From Chara braunii (Eukaryota; Streptophyta; Charophyceae; Charales; Characeae), in contig BFEA01000090.1 of NCBI GenBank assembly GCA_003427395.1, positions 1,991,304 to 2,055,303 on the forward strand: 64,000 nt of DNA, read 5' to 3'. Shown piece by piece: positions 1 through 11,904 of this stretch; positions within the stretch are counted from its first letter, which is position 1; each line of letters opens with the position of its first letter. The notes under the pieces were generated by a model. That model saw only the letters and a program-made list of their open reading frames with translations, was not told the DNA's origin and did not search any database. The position numbers were made by a program, and so were the translations under genes.

Positions 1-123
1 ACTTTCCAATGCGGAATTCGGATAGGTGTTGCGCGCGAAACTTAATATAAAACCGCGCGAATGCAGGGCTAACTCATATCGACTCGCCATGCAGACGTAC
101 GCAAGCAGTCACAATGATGGCGT

Positions 124-133
124 ACTATATAGT
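124..133 (-). promoter_or_regulatory. Candidate LTR core promoter, palindromic TATA box (copy A)
   Basis: ACTATATAGT is a perfect 10-bp palindrome containing TATATAG. It is conserved in copy B at 12462-12471 and decayed in copies C and F. It lies near the R/U5 end expected of the minus-oriented LTR. Promoter function is inferred only from the motif and its position. Confidence 0.35.
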
Positions 134-1189
134 GCCCATAATCGTGCGGCCCTAGTTAATCTCGAGGGTTGCCTTCGACATTCAAGTGTCGGCTGACACA
201 CGCCATGAGGGTTAATCTCTCGACGCTGGACAACCGCCATGCGTGGTTGAAGACCACACACCCCCTTCTGCACTCTGTACACAGTGGGTGGTACACAGGT
301 CCATACAAATGGTGGCAGTCATTTCCTGCGGCCCTGGGGACGAGTTTCACTCCAGGCCTGGACAGAAGTCAAGGGGTTTGACTTTGACGGCTGCCACAGA
401 CTACAACGTCCAACTATAAAAATTAACAAGCAAAATCATCAAATAATTTGAAATAAATAAATAAACATCCCACCACATATATATCAAATCAGATATCGAG
501 ATAACAACAAAACAAAGGGGAACGTAGACCCATCAGGTTTGCAGATCGTGCGACACATGGTTGTCATTCTCACTGCGTCCAAAGTATGGCTCATGTACCA
601 AGCGCCCAAATACTAACCTGCATAAAACACAGACACACACAATAGTCACATTGCCATACACCAATGTGGTCAACTTTACTGTCCCCTGCAACTCACGCCA
701 CGCCTCACACACTAAAGCCCCAGTTATAGTCAAAATCTCCATAATTCTCACAAGTTCTTTATAATGGTCATTTAAATGAAGTGTGGTTAGAACCCTCAAA
801 GAAACATATCAAATTGCAGGGCTAAGGCAATCAAGTTGAGGTACAGGTGTAAGCAAAGTTGTGTCGTGAGCCGACAAGTCGGCGATCAACCAACCGACGT
901 GTTATTAGTGATAACAGAAGATGATCCTTGTGAGATCAAGCTGAAACTAGTCCAAAAACTAAGTCAAACGATCAAAAGCACCTGTAACACAATACAGGTC
1001 AATGCCCTAGGCTAAAACCATAAGCCCCTGAAGAATAATCTCCATATCACACTTCTCCTCAAAATCTCGCCTGATAACTTAAGTTTAAGTCTACCGTTAA
1101 GCCAGCGCCCAAAGAAAGGTAGACTCTGACATAATCTTCCCTATTCAGGGTGGATTGCCAGAATCGCCACCTGTCAGAATATAATCTAT

Positions 1190-1760
1190 CTCCTCTAAAT
1201 CAAGAAAATTTCGGCAGCGCTTCCCATAGGAAAAGTGTCTTTTCATAATTTATATAAGTCCATATATGAAAGCAGAAATAATCTGTAACTCTGGAAAGTC
1301 AAAATTTGTCTAACTCCCTGCATTGGTAGAAATTTGGGCAGCATTCCCTTTAGAAAGGGAAACTCCCCAGAATTATACTAAGTCAGATATGAACTCGAAA
1401 GACAGCTCGAGTTCAACTTTAGACAAAATTTAATTAACTCCTTAATTTTGTAGAAATTTCGGCAGCACTCCCTCTAGAAAAGTGCTATTCCAAAATTTAT
1501 ACAAGGCTAGGTCCAGAATTTGAAAGTAACTTTGACTTTCCAAAGTTCAATTTTGTTGAACTCCCTGAATTAGCAAAAATTTGGGCAGCACTCCCTTTAG
1601 AAAAAAAAACTTCCTAGATTTTAACTAAGTCAGATAAGAGAAAGACAAAGTCGAACTTTCGACAAGTCAAAATCCAACTAACTTCTTGGATTTGTAGAAA
1701 TTTCGGCAGCGCTTCCCATAGACAAAGTAGCTTGCCAATATTTATACAAAGCCAAATGTA
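1190..1760 (-). repeat. Five-unit, about 123-bp tandem array (copy A)
   Basis: Five units are marked by TTTCGGCAGC or TTTGGGCAGC at about 1209, 1333, 1456, 1579 and 1699. Several units contain short hairpins at the same place with different stems, for example AGCACT...AGTGCT in unit 3 and TTCCCTTT-AG-AAAGGGAA in unit 2. The same array occurs in copy B and, more decayed, in copy C. Confidence 0.75.
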
Positions 1761-2040
1761 AGAAAAAATATCAGAAAATACAAGAATTGATCTAAGTAAA
1801 AAAAATGTTACTACAGAAAGTGCAGGAATCGACACTAACTCCTTATAGGTCTAGCACGTGGCGAGCAACTAAAACGACTACCTATAATACTGAAACCTAA
1901 ACAAACTAGTCATCTCACTCAATCACATGCAAACCAAACCACAAAGGTAAGTACTCTCATCATCCCAAGTTATTTCCATAAGATAATTTATGAACCTTCT
2001 AAGTTCTTAGATCCTTATACCCATCTTACATAAGGCATAG

Positions 2041-2665
2041 AGTTGGACCATCCACCGTAGACACAATGCCCAACTGACCTTTAAGATATACACAAACAGG
2101 TTGCACAACTACTTCTCTCTTCTTTTGGGCATATAACTAGGTCATTCACAGTAGAAACAATGCCTTGCCGCCCTGAACTGTTTAATAACCAAAATTTAAT
2201 AATTTTTTTGACATTGTCTTCAAAAGAAAGGCAAATAGGAGCAGGAGATTGGACCATTCACAGTAGAAACAAGGTTCAACTTGCCCTGGTTACTTCCATT
2301 TATACTTTATATTTTATTTTTTTTTCTTCTTAACGATATGGCTTAGCGCTAGGCCATTCATCGTAGAAACAATGCCCAGCTGCCAGTTCATATGCAAATA
2401 TACATAAAGTACTTTCTTTTATACTCAGTTTAGTTTATGTGCGCGGTTTTCAGGCTAAACCATTCACTGTAGGAACAATATTTAGCCTTAGACTAGAAAC
2501 CCTCCCTTAGAATAAAACAAGAATTTAAACCCCTTTCATCAGGCAAACCCTCAGAAATAAGCAGAGCAACCAGACCATTCACCATGGAAACAATGCCTGG
2601 TCCTTCAGAAACCAGCCAAATAAACATAGCCCTGAGCCATTCACAGTAGAAACAATGCTCGGGCT
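2041..2665 (-). repeat. Seven-hairpin array with conserved apical loop (copy A)
   Basis: Seven imperfect palindromes lie at 2041-2075, 2138-2165, 2249-2279, 2348-2380, 2452-2488, 2569-2601 and 2628-2665. All share the apical sequence ATTCACnGTAGAAACAAT with small variants, closed by ATT/AAT, with an unpaired C one step below the ATT. Below that the stems differ in sequence and length from unit to unit but remain largely complementary. Function is unknown. The orientation given is that of the host LTR. Confidence 0.8.
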
Positions 2666-2925
2666 TTGGTTGACCCGGTCAAATGCATGAAGTCTACCTT
2701 CCTCCCACCTCCCCCCAGTTTATCCCTTTGTCTGCTTTCATCCAAAATAAAGAAGAAACTTAGCCTTCACTCTCACACGTTCCTTCCATTCAGTATGATT
2801 CGGTCCTAAAGAGAAAACAACGATCATAGGGACAACCTCATGCATACAACAATCATACGACAGGAGGATAAACAAACATGGGTGGTAGTAGGTTGTACAG
2901 ATGAAAATGGTTTACCTGACGATTC

Positions 2926-2959
2926 CCTGCCTCCAGAACTCCTCCTGAGTTTCGGCAGG
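2926..2959 (-). other. Conserved hairpin downstream of array (copy A)
   Basis: CCTGCC pairs with GGCAGG and an inner AACTC pairs with GAGTT around a CTCCT loop. Homologous hairpins occur in copies B, D and E, and it is deleted in C. Inner-stem differences from copy E are compensatory. Confidence 0.65.
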
Positions 2960-3724
2960 GCTCTCGCAATCGGTGGGTGGACTCCCCACAGAGTCTTGAC
3001 GCGGACCTACGGGTTGGAATCCCGCTTGTCTCCTTCCTCTCAAAACAGGACCAGACTTAGAGTAAGAAGGGCAGACGGAGAAGTATTGAGTCTCTCAGAT
3101 CCAGGAGGGGTGCTCTCAAGCTCACTGGAGAGGGCCTTGTAATCTTTTAGCTCCTGAGGGCCCCGCAATGGCAGCCAATATAATAGCTCAGTCAACTCTT
3201 GAAGCCAAACCGCTAAACCAAACTCCCCTGACAGACTCCCGAATCGCAGGAATAACCCCTTTGTTACTACTTCCTCTATGCTGCAGCAACCTCTCTCCCG
3301 GTCCGGTCACTCCTTACCTCACACCTTCGTCCCCTGTAGCGCGGCTGCAATCACACGGTTCTAAGCAACCGTCGTACTCACGGTATCGTCAGCAGCGACA
3401 ACGACGATCAGGCTCTGCGATCAGGCTCTACGACGACAGCCTCTGCCCACAGGCTCGCACACGGCTGGGGGCTACAATATCACCCTCCCTGCGGTTAACA
3501 ACATTCTCTGCACAGCTAACAAGGGCGGCAGCAGGTTGTGCGCAGTAGTGTGCAACAGCCATCACGCAGTGAAAAGCAACATCGTGCGGCACTTAGTAGT
3601 GGCCTACGGCGATAGCCTCTACACATTCAATTAGTAGCCGCGACCTCTTCTCGCTCGGTCAACGGACACAGCAGTCCGCACCAGCCACAGTACCCAACAG
3701 TCTCCCCTATAAACAACACAAACG

Positions 3725-3835
3725 TCCCCAGCCGAGTGGCCCCTATCTCGATATGCCCGGCTCAATGGGTAGCAGCCTCTCCAGGCGAGTGGCCCCTATC
3801 TCGATATGCCCGGCTCGATGGGTGGCAGCCTCTAG
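3725..3835 (-). repeat. Two-copy about 50-bp tandem repeat (copy A)
   Basis: A unit containing CGAGTGGCCCCTATCTCGAT and ending GGTGGCAGCCTCT or GGTAGCAGCCTCT occurs twice in tandem. The same pair is found in copy B at about 16304-16408. It immediately precedes the (CT)n tract. Confidence 0.7.
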
Positions 3836-3885
3836 ATCTCGCCTCTTCCTCTGCCTAAGTAAGTGACCTCTCCCTCTCTGTTTCC

Positions 3886-3892
<7 letters not shown>

Positions 3893-3952
<60 letters not shown>
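3893..3952. repeat. (CT)n microsatellite
   Basis: A nearly pure CT dinucleotide run. It marks the point beyond which copies A and B stop aligning. Confidence 0.95.
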
Positions 3953-3953
<1 letters not shown>

Positions 3954-5790
3954 ACTGCAATCGCTGCGCCCGCCCGTTTAACTCGAAGTCGGGTCCTTCC
4001 TTATCACCCCCGTCGACAGGACACGCAAAACTGAATGAATCTATCCGTGGCATGCGGACAGGTTCATTCCACACTAAACCGAGCTACTCTCCCGGGCGCA
4101 GCCCCTACAAATCATAGCACTTGAACCATCCCACGATTTTCAGATTCGATCCCATCAACCGCTCCGCAGCACTCAAAATCCCCCGAAACACATTCTAATT
4201 CGCTCGATTCTATTAAGAATCGAGCGATATCTCGATTTTCACTCTCGTCATCTCCAACATATCTCAACTGCTCTGAGCAACGATTCTCTCTACTAATCTC
4301 TGATCCACTAATCTTCTACTCAAACTTACTGCAAATCTGAAATTGCCCTACTAACAATTTATACCCACCACTTTTAGCTCACTCGGTCCTACAGGGAGTC
4401 GAGTGGATTAAAACAAGCCTTGCTCTGCCATAGCCGACGGTCCGTAAGGTCCACGCTGTCTCCTTCGGCTACTAACATCTTTTTTACTGACTTCTACCCT
4501 CATCCGATGACAGATTCGGATTCGCCATGCCTAAAAACCCCTGTCTAGCCTCCTCTCCTGCTTGTATTCATCAACTAACGAGCGAAGTCGAACGTTTTTC
4601 CCACCACCTCGATTCTCGGGCGCACCTGGCGCGAATCCGCGCCGGGTTCATTCTCCCATTTTCTCCCTTCTTACACTCTCCGCGCACCCGTTTCTCTTAC
4701 TAACCCTCATCCTACTAACTTTTATCTAAAACTAACTCCGTGATCCTTCTCGCAGCCACTAAAAACCCCAGTCTACGTTTTCTTCCCACTCGATTTCACC
4801 AAGAATCGAGTGGGATGTCGATTCTCTAGTCCCCGTCACTCCTTCTCCCGCCATATCCCGGCGCACCCACCTTCTCACTAACTGCCTATCTTACTAACCC
4901 AACCACCAAGCTAACCTCACCCATCGCTTCGCCATGGCCGAGAACCCCCGGAGCCGTCTCCCTCTCGCCCAGACCAAGGAGGAACCGCGGACGCTCCTTC
5001 TCCTCTCCTGCGCCTCAGCCCGCTACTCCGCCATCCCCCGCTCTCAACTGTGCACGCACCTGGCGTGGTTAGCTGGCCAGGTTCATCCGCCTCAAGCAGC
5101 GTTTGCACTTCGCTGCTCTCGGTAGCACCCCTCCGATACCCTGCACACCAAGACACTTCGCCTTCTGCATGCACCTACCACGACTCCCTATCCCCGCTCT
5201 TCCGCCACCATCGCCCATGCACCCGGCGCTGACCCTCGTCCGCGTTCGTGCATCCCTCTCAACGCCCGGGCCCATTCGTCACTTTGCCCGCCACTTCTAC
5301 TACGCAGCGCTGGCCGCTTGCTCCACCTGCTGGCCAAGATTCTGCCCGTCGTTCGTCATCCGGCCTAATGCCCGTTACCACGGCCGTCGGACAACTTCAG
5401 GTCTAAAGGGCTTCCTGGGAGTCGACCACCAGGTAAGTCCAGCCCTCACTCCCTCACCCTGTGCTATTGCCCGTTCTCCCCGCGGTGTGCCGCCCCGCTG
5501 TCTGCCTCGTCTACTTCGACCTCGACTATACCCGACCCGCCAGCGCCCCAGAGCGGCCCGCCCATCAGACCCCTTCGTTTTCGCATGAACCTGGCGAGGC
5601 CCACGCTCAGGTTCGGCCCTTCGGCTCTATGCCCCAGTCCCACAAAGGGAAACTTCGAAGGGGCCAGCTACTAGACGGCTCGATTAGTCTCTCGCCTCTC
5701 TACCCCAGTCCGCCCTCTCGGGTCCCCAACGGGCAACCCGCACATACGCCATCCTGCAGTTGGGGGCGCGGGCCTACTGCGGGCCCACAA
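3953..5790. other. GC-rich LTR module specific to copy A, with CGATT hairpins
   Basis: This 1.84-kb module has no counterpart in copy B, which instead has about 1.24 kb of different sequence. It contains perfect or near-perfect hairpins at 4201-4226 (arms CGCTCGATTCT and AGAATCGAGCG), 4380-4405 (arms CACTCG and CGAGTG) and 4785-4814 (arms CCCACTCGATT and AATCGAGTGGG). Open frames here are long only because of GC-rich composition, and I recognise no protein in them. Confidence 0.6.
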
Positions 5791-6312
5791 CACGGTTCCA
5801 TACGGTCCGCAACCTGCCGTAGTACCGCCGTGGGCCTTGCCGTAGCGCCCCGGGCATAGTCCGCCAGCTCGCGGGTCCCAACGACCCGCTTACTCTCAAC
5901 TTCTCACAGCAAACCGCGGAGGGCGGCTAGTACACCCGCCAAAGGTCGCGCCGCTGATATTCCTCCCTCGCCATGGGCCAAAATACCCACCATCCCTCCA
6001 AAGCACCGTACGCTTAAAGTCCTCGACTGCCGTGACGACCATGGAGTCCTGCGTCACGTCCGGGCTACACAAAATGTCGGAGCTTACAGGAATTTAGTAC
6101 AACAATTATTTGATATAAAATACAAACAGACGTCGTGCGTCCCGCTGGCCCGTGGCGCCGCGCACGCCTAGACAGCGCACAGCCGCGCCTCGCTGTCAAT
6201 ACCCCCCACGCCGCCACTCACGCCTCTCACCCTAACAAAAACCCCTGCTTCCACTCGCGCGCACGCCGTCAGGCGGGTGACACCGCACTTGCGTGACTTG
6301 CAAAAACATGCC

Positions 6313-6334
6313 AAATACCCTTGTAAGGGTATTT
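6313..6334. other. LTR-terminal perfect hairpin (copy A)
   Basis: Arms AAATACCCTT and AAGGGTATTT are separated only by GT. The LTR end TG (minus strand) follows eight bases away. The same palindrome occurs at 18228-18249 and 52055-52072, and with one base lost at 34080-34099. Confidence 0.8.
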
Positions 6335-6343
6335 GGTACGACA

Positions 6344-8539
6344 GTCTTCCGGGACCTTATTAAACGACATCCCCGTCGCACCAAACATTTTTTTTCAACT
6401 ATAGTTTCTAGATGACGTACATAATACTCCCTCGAGTTCTCAACTTCAACTGAAACGGTCCTCTAGTTATATCCACCCTAGACCTCGTTTCCTTAAGATA
6501 ATTCGTGCAGAAGTCAAGGGCCGAAAATACCATTCGATTCGCGATCAAAAATAGAAATTTATAATAGCCGAATATTCGGCTTAGGCACAGAAACGCTTCA
6601 ACCTCTAATTCAACGAAGTGGATAAACCCACTTTCCACCCACTATAATCACGAACATGAAGTCGTCCAATGCCAAACTTAGGATTACAGCACTTCCGGTC
6701 TTTTTGAGCGATATTTTATCGCGCCGGACACACTGACCACCCCACCACTGACTAAGGTTCTGACTCAGCGTCGGGTCAAATTTAAGGACCTCATCTTCAG
6801 GTAGGCTCTTTTCTTTTCACCCATCAATTACTCAAACTCAGCCGATCTACACACTCTTTTTACAAGCTCTCCCTCAAAAGAACACTCCATTGTGGGATTT
6901 ACTTAGACACCTCTATCTTTGAGTTAATCTAGAAGATTAAGGTGTTTGACCCCATCACACATACCACAAGTGTACCTTATGGGCAGAGCCCCGTTAAGCC
7001 CAGTCTCACAAGGCACTATTACCATTCAAAAGCCACTCATTTTGCTAACTCATCAAAGGTATGGGTGATGATATTCACTTAGTCTTTCAAAATAAAGAAA
7101 GTCACCCCATTTCCCCATAAATCCTACCTTTATGAGTGAGATCCTTCACTTTTGTCACATATTCTATCAATCAAACCCATAGGTTTCGCTTAGTGAGCAA
7201 TTCTCACAATCTTCCTCCAACTAAAACTTCAATGCCACTTCCAATCAAGACTATAGCCGATTGGAGGACCCCATAACCAGGTCGATCCTTCCTGCCGTAG
7301 ATGACGCTCCCACCGACTATCGGTCAAAACTTTTAGCTCTTCTCAAGGAGTCTTAATCATGGAAGTCCCCGTCACAGACTAGACCGTTTGTGGCCCATAA
7401 TAAGTTGAGTAAGGGACTCACAACCAGCCTTACGAGTTTTTACGTGATTACGCAAGCGGGGATGCCGAATTGAACGGTTCTTTCCTTACCCCCTGCCACA
7501 CACAGAACCACCCGGGACTCACAGCCACTGGTCGGGTAAGGGTTTTCTTACATGACAGGGTTTCCCTGCCGCAGATGGCACACTTACTGGCAGCTGAGGC
7601 CCATAGAGTGAAACTGCCGATTTGGCCGAGGATAATACTCTGACTCCATAAAAATTCTTCATAAGCCACCCCCTTCCTCTCGAGGGTGAGCCTTCCATAA
7701 TAATTTTTAAGACTCCTCCCACTCTGAAGGAGAATCACCCATAAAAATCTCTCAGTCATCCTCCCACTCATGGATGAATTTGTTTACAAAACCTTAAAAA
7801 CATTCTTCACTTGAAAATCCTCCTCAAACTTTATCAGGCCGCCCTTGGGCATAACCTCTCTCTTAATGTGATTTTCTGGACTCTTTGAGCCTTCCAGAAA
7901 TATCCCACAAATAATCACGCTTTCTTCACTTCACCATTAATTAAAGTAATACACTAAAAAAACTCACAAGGCCACTTTGGTGAGAATGCCAATGACAACC
8001 GAAACACGCTCGATCCTGCAGCTCGAGGGGACCAAAACCCATATCCAAGATGGTTCTCAGAAGAAAGTCAGATTATCNCATGTCTCACACCCTTACAAAT
8101 TCCAAGTCATCACAAATTCATATCTCGATCAAACCAGAGACCTTGTATAGTGTATCACACAGGTCATATACGCAAAATAATATCAAATGTTCTCGCACAA
8201 TTGGGTATGCGCTTATCGTACAGACGACAATTTCTTAAAAAATCTCCACTCGTATTTGACAAAGCTGAAGCCGGCTTAAAGAGAGGATAATCAGATCCAA
8301 AATATACGCACAACCCCCAAGGTAAAAACGCACCCTCGATATCAGAATTGTATACAAGGGAGGACCTATGTCTCATGAAACTCATAGGCTCGGAAACAGA
8401 GGCAACATAAGCAAATAATCGCTCCTTAGTTCCATCAATTGAACCTACCGCGCTGTCACGACCTTTCGAGTGTCTATCTATTAGTCACTTAAGATCGTTG
8501 ACGCCATTCTCATCTAGGCAGACAACTTCACCCCTCAAT
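6344..8539. other. Internal region between gag and 3' LTR; no recognisable gene
   Basis: This AT-rich stretch lies where pol would be in a complete element. I see no RT, RNase H or integrase motif on either strand. Short palindromes occur, for example GTAAGG...CCTTAC near 7409-7433. One ambiguous base is at about 8078. Confidence 0.6.
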
Positions 8540-9660
8540 TCCTTTCTTTGCCATCTTACATCTGCGAGGGGCATGACTCACCTTCCCACAACAAGCACAT
8601 ACTATCCTCGCCCACCGTTCTCGGCCCCTTCTATTCCTTCGTCCAACTCGACTTACAACTGACGATGTTCCCTTGTCATTACACTCCTTATTAAGATCAA
8701 ACGCAGTGTGCGGCAGGGTTATATCAGCTCCTCCCTGAACTCTTTGCTCTTCTATTCCCTCCTCGCTTGGAGCGTCAAGCGTTCTCTCACAGGTATGGAT
8801 CGCGACAACTCTTACTTAAGTCGGTATCTCTTTTATCTCACCTCCCGACTCATTCTTCTTCTCTCTGCTCCACCTGCGATTTTGCCTGACGATCTCAGCG
8901 TCCTTCTAAGATCCATCTCCTTTATCCTCAGAGGTGCCTACTGCTGGATCATTTGACCCCTTTTCTAGCTCACTCTTCTCATTATCCAACACCTTCTTTC
9001 TTTTCCTTGCTTCCCGCATGGTATGACAGAGGTACTGGTCGAAATCCTCTTGCTCAAGGTGCTCGCGGATCTTATCCCATACTAGTCTCCCCTCTGTTAC
9101 ACGAATAAAATCTCGTTGTTCTGCATTCGTGAAGTTCATGAGGAAGACAACGCATTTGTCATGTTTTGATAGTGCATAGACCTTACACGATGCGCGCTCG
9201 TACTCTGCTAGGAATGCCCTACTGACACATAACTATACCGGTCTATCTTCTCGAGATCATCCGTGGTCAACTGTTCCTCGCCTAGCTGGTATTTATTCCA
9301 CATGTCATCATAAAACTTCCTCCATGATGACCCCGCTCTTCTAACCAGCCCACTGACTTCCCCCTGCAGACTTACATGGATATACTTTACAACCTCCTTC
9401 AGCATCTGCTCCTCATTCCATTTGCAATGAGCTGCTATCTGCCCAAACTTTTCGAGGAAGTCAGAGACATGATAACCCTTAAAGAAGTCGATCTCAACCT
9501 TGGGCAGACTGTCTCGCTCTCAATCTCGCATACCGAGTAGAGAGGCAAGTTCCTCGACCCCAATCCTTCCCTGAGGCTCCTCCACCACGAGCTCCCTCGA
9601 CCCGATCACCTATTGAACAACAACGAGCGGCGTTAGGGTCGAGCCTCGAAGGAAGTTACG
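8540..9660 (-). pseudogene. Degenerate Ty3/gypsy-type gag with CCHC zinc knuckle
   Basis: Gag would form the particle and bind element RNA. Minus-strand frames give a capsid-like segment with DFLEKFGQIAAHCKWNE (about 9475-9420), then a segment containing KFYDDMWNKYQLGEEQLTTD (9405-9208), then, after a one-base frame change near 9210, a segment continuing through VWDKIREHLEQEDFDQYL (to 8906). A separate frame gives CACCGKVSHAPRRC at 8599-8558, a perfect C-X2-C-X4-H-X4-C knuckle. In-frame stops near 9612 and 9520 and at least two frame changes show it is broken. No protease or RT follows. The family call rests on the knuckle plus the charged helical capsid-like stretch; assignment to gypsy rather than copia is less certain. 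It is the only coding trace between repeats A and B. Confidence 0.7.
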
Positions 9661-11904
9661 CAACTAAATCTAATACAAAATATATCCCACTAAATTCATT
9701 CTGTTCTCATCATGAAGGCACCTATAAGAATCTATTCAGAATAACAGCGTTACCGAAGAGAGTCTTTAAATAAGTATCCACTTAAAACAAAACATAAATA
9801 TTCACTAATAGGTCCTTTCAATCCTAACTCAGGCATTAACCACTTATAATTTCTATTATCAAGGCGGGACACAATATACATATGTCATATAGGTGACTAC
9901 TCCAAACACGAATACAAAATGCAGTACAACCCATGATAAATAACATATACTGATAACAATAATTTTTACGTTATAAACACAAATTATTCGTAAGGGTTGT
10001 AACTCAAGGGCACAATATGCTCTATAAATAGCCATATGAACGCAACTCAACTGCCAGTCATATTAATAAGATAAACCTCAACCACGTACTCCATATTCTA
10101 TAAGGCAAAAATAAGACTAGCAATGAGTGAATAACATGATACAATTATTACCCCTTCAATTCTTAAGCGAAGCATATATTAAAGAGGGACGGTGTAATCC
10201 TCATAAGATAACATCCTGACTCCTGAGCCCCGCTCTAAAGATCAAGCCTCACCGCATCCCTCTCTGATTCCAGCGATGACACCTCACCAATCCTGTCGTG
10301 GCCAGATGGACAACCCCATTCACACTTATCAAGGCAACAATGAGCGAACTCGCACCGTTACAAATATGGTGCCCCTACTTAGCGAGAGACGAGTCTAGGT
10401 CGCTACCCCAGATCTGCTCTCACTAAGTAGTAGCTGTTTCACTTGGCCATCACAGTTTCGGTAAGGTAACAAACCCTTTCCTCTCTTCTCAATAGATAAT
10501 GTATCTACTCTCCTATCATAGGAAAGTCAACAACACCTCACTATTGAACCAGGAATGTAATTTCGTTGTGGGTCTCACTATCATTCATGAGACTGATAAC
10601 TGCTGCCTTAAGCTTCAACAAGGGAGTAACAATTCAAGAATGCACTTCCACTGAGGACAAATTATACGCACCGACTAACCCCTTTTCGGAAGAACCACCT
10701 TCCACAGAAGCAAGTCACCCCATTCACCTCTGGTCCCATGCCAGACGTGGGTTTCATGCAGAATCTATGTCCTCGTGGAAGGTAATCCATACATACGCCA
10801 TCAATCTAACATCAAACAAAACATAATGACAACACATATACAGAGACAACCAACCAAACAATCACAAATGCCATATATACATATATCACAAATAATTAAC
10901 ACATAGGTCTCTCTTCGGACTAACCAAACCGCTATCCTAATGGCCATTACTTCTCGAGATTTATCGATAGTTAGCCAGACAATTCGCAAGCAACTCAAAT
11001 CATCACCAGCCCACACTACCGAAGAGTCTAAGCATCGTACTGGCCACAGTGCCTATCATATCACATATCCGCTTGGGCTCAAGGAAACATTTTTACAATT
11101 AGACTCTTCACTTCGCACTTTATCAGTCATCCCCTCGACCATGCCGCCTTCGTATCAACAACTTTCTAACATAGGGGTCATATGAACAGGGGAGATGCTC
11201 CATCTTAACTTGACTATCCCCAAGGCAAGCTTACCACAACAATCACATAATAAGTCGACTAGCCTTGGATTCCAATCATAGGTATACTTAGCAATGTATG
11301 TGCCACCTTACTCATTCCTAGCCGAATCGAGCCTTCAAAGCAGTATCCAGACTCCTCAATCATTAAAGTCAAAAAGTCTTTCAACTCCATTTAATTGCCC
11401 ACTAGGCAGTGCTCACATCGCATAGTCATTGTGCTCATCGATCTCAAACAACCCTTATTGCGTCACTCAAACCCCACTCGCAGAATTAACCCTCACTTCG
11501 TACGTTATCCCATACCATATACGATCAACCACTCCTCCTAACCCAGTCAATAGAGCAGAAGCGGTCATTGTCAGCGGATTATCAACCTGCTTCGAATCAA
11601 GGCTCGATTTCTAGGGACCTCTCAGGCTTTACGGTACTTCCAACGATAGTCAAAATATTAGCCAATCGCTCAAAAAAGTCTATAAAAACTTCTCATTTGC
11701 CTATTTCTCACTTTCATACCCGGATGTCGTTCCACCAGGGACAACGGTAGGCAACCATTATCCCCGGCAACGGCGTCACCTGTCAAGCGCATCGGTCCGG
11801 CACCGCACCAGGGCGGAGCGGGACACTCCCGGCCTCGTCACGCAGGAGTTGGTCTAAATCCTTCGTCGCAGATGATACATGTGAAGCTTCCTTAAGCCGC
11901 CCCG
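9661..11904. other. 5' internal (leader) region of element; no recognisable gene
   Basis: Relative to the minus-strand gag this is the leader between the 5' LTR and gag. It is AT-rich with stops in all frames. Open frames such as 10566-10826 and 10940-11185 resemble nothing I know. No primer-binding site matching a common tRNA end could be identified at the LTR edge. Confidence 0.5.

Larger units (their letters stand above)
1..6343 (-). repeat. LTR copy A (3' LTR, truncated by window edge)
   Basis: This stretch is homologous to 12341-18258, nearly identical over 1-3850 and again over about 5790-6343, with a non-homologous module between. In minus orientation it runs from the TG at 6343-6342 with a terminal hairpin, through a GC-rich segment, a (CT)n tract, a conserved hairpin (2926-2959), a seven-hairpin array (2041-2665), a 123-bp repeat array (about 1190-1760) and a TATA-like palindrome (124-133). 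About 435 bp that follow in copy B lie left of the window. Open frames inside it, such as 2840-3142 and 5103-5588, match no protein family I recognise and are probably not genes. Confidence 0.7.

Noticed and set aside
2840-3548. Plus-strand frames conserved in copies A and B
   Set aside because: Conservation follows from the whole LTR being duplicated; copy C does not keep the frame, and the segment contains the structured hairpin instead.
5103-5859. GC-rich plus frames of 161 and 132 residues
   Set aside because: Pro/Arg/Ser-rich composition expected from GC-rich LTR sequence; overlapping frames on both strands are equally open.
6301-6343. Helitron 3' end (hairpin near an element end)
   Set aside because: No CTRR terminus follows, and the TG/CA ends and repeat pairing fit an LTR better.
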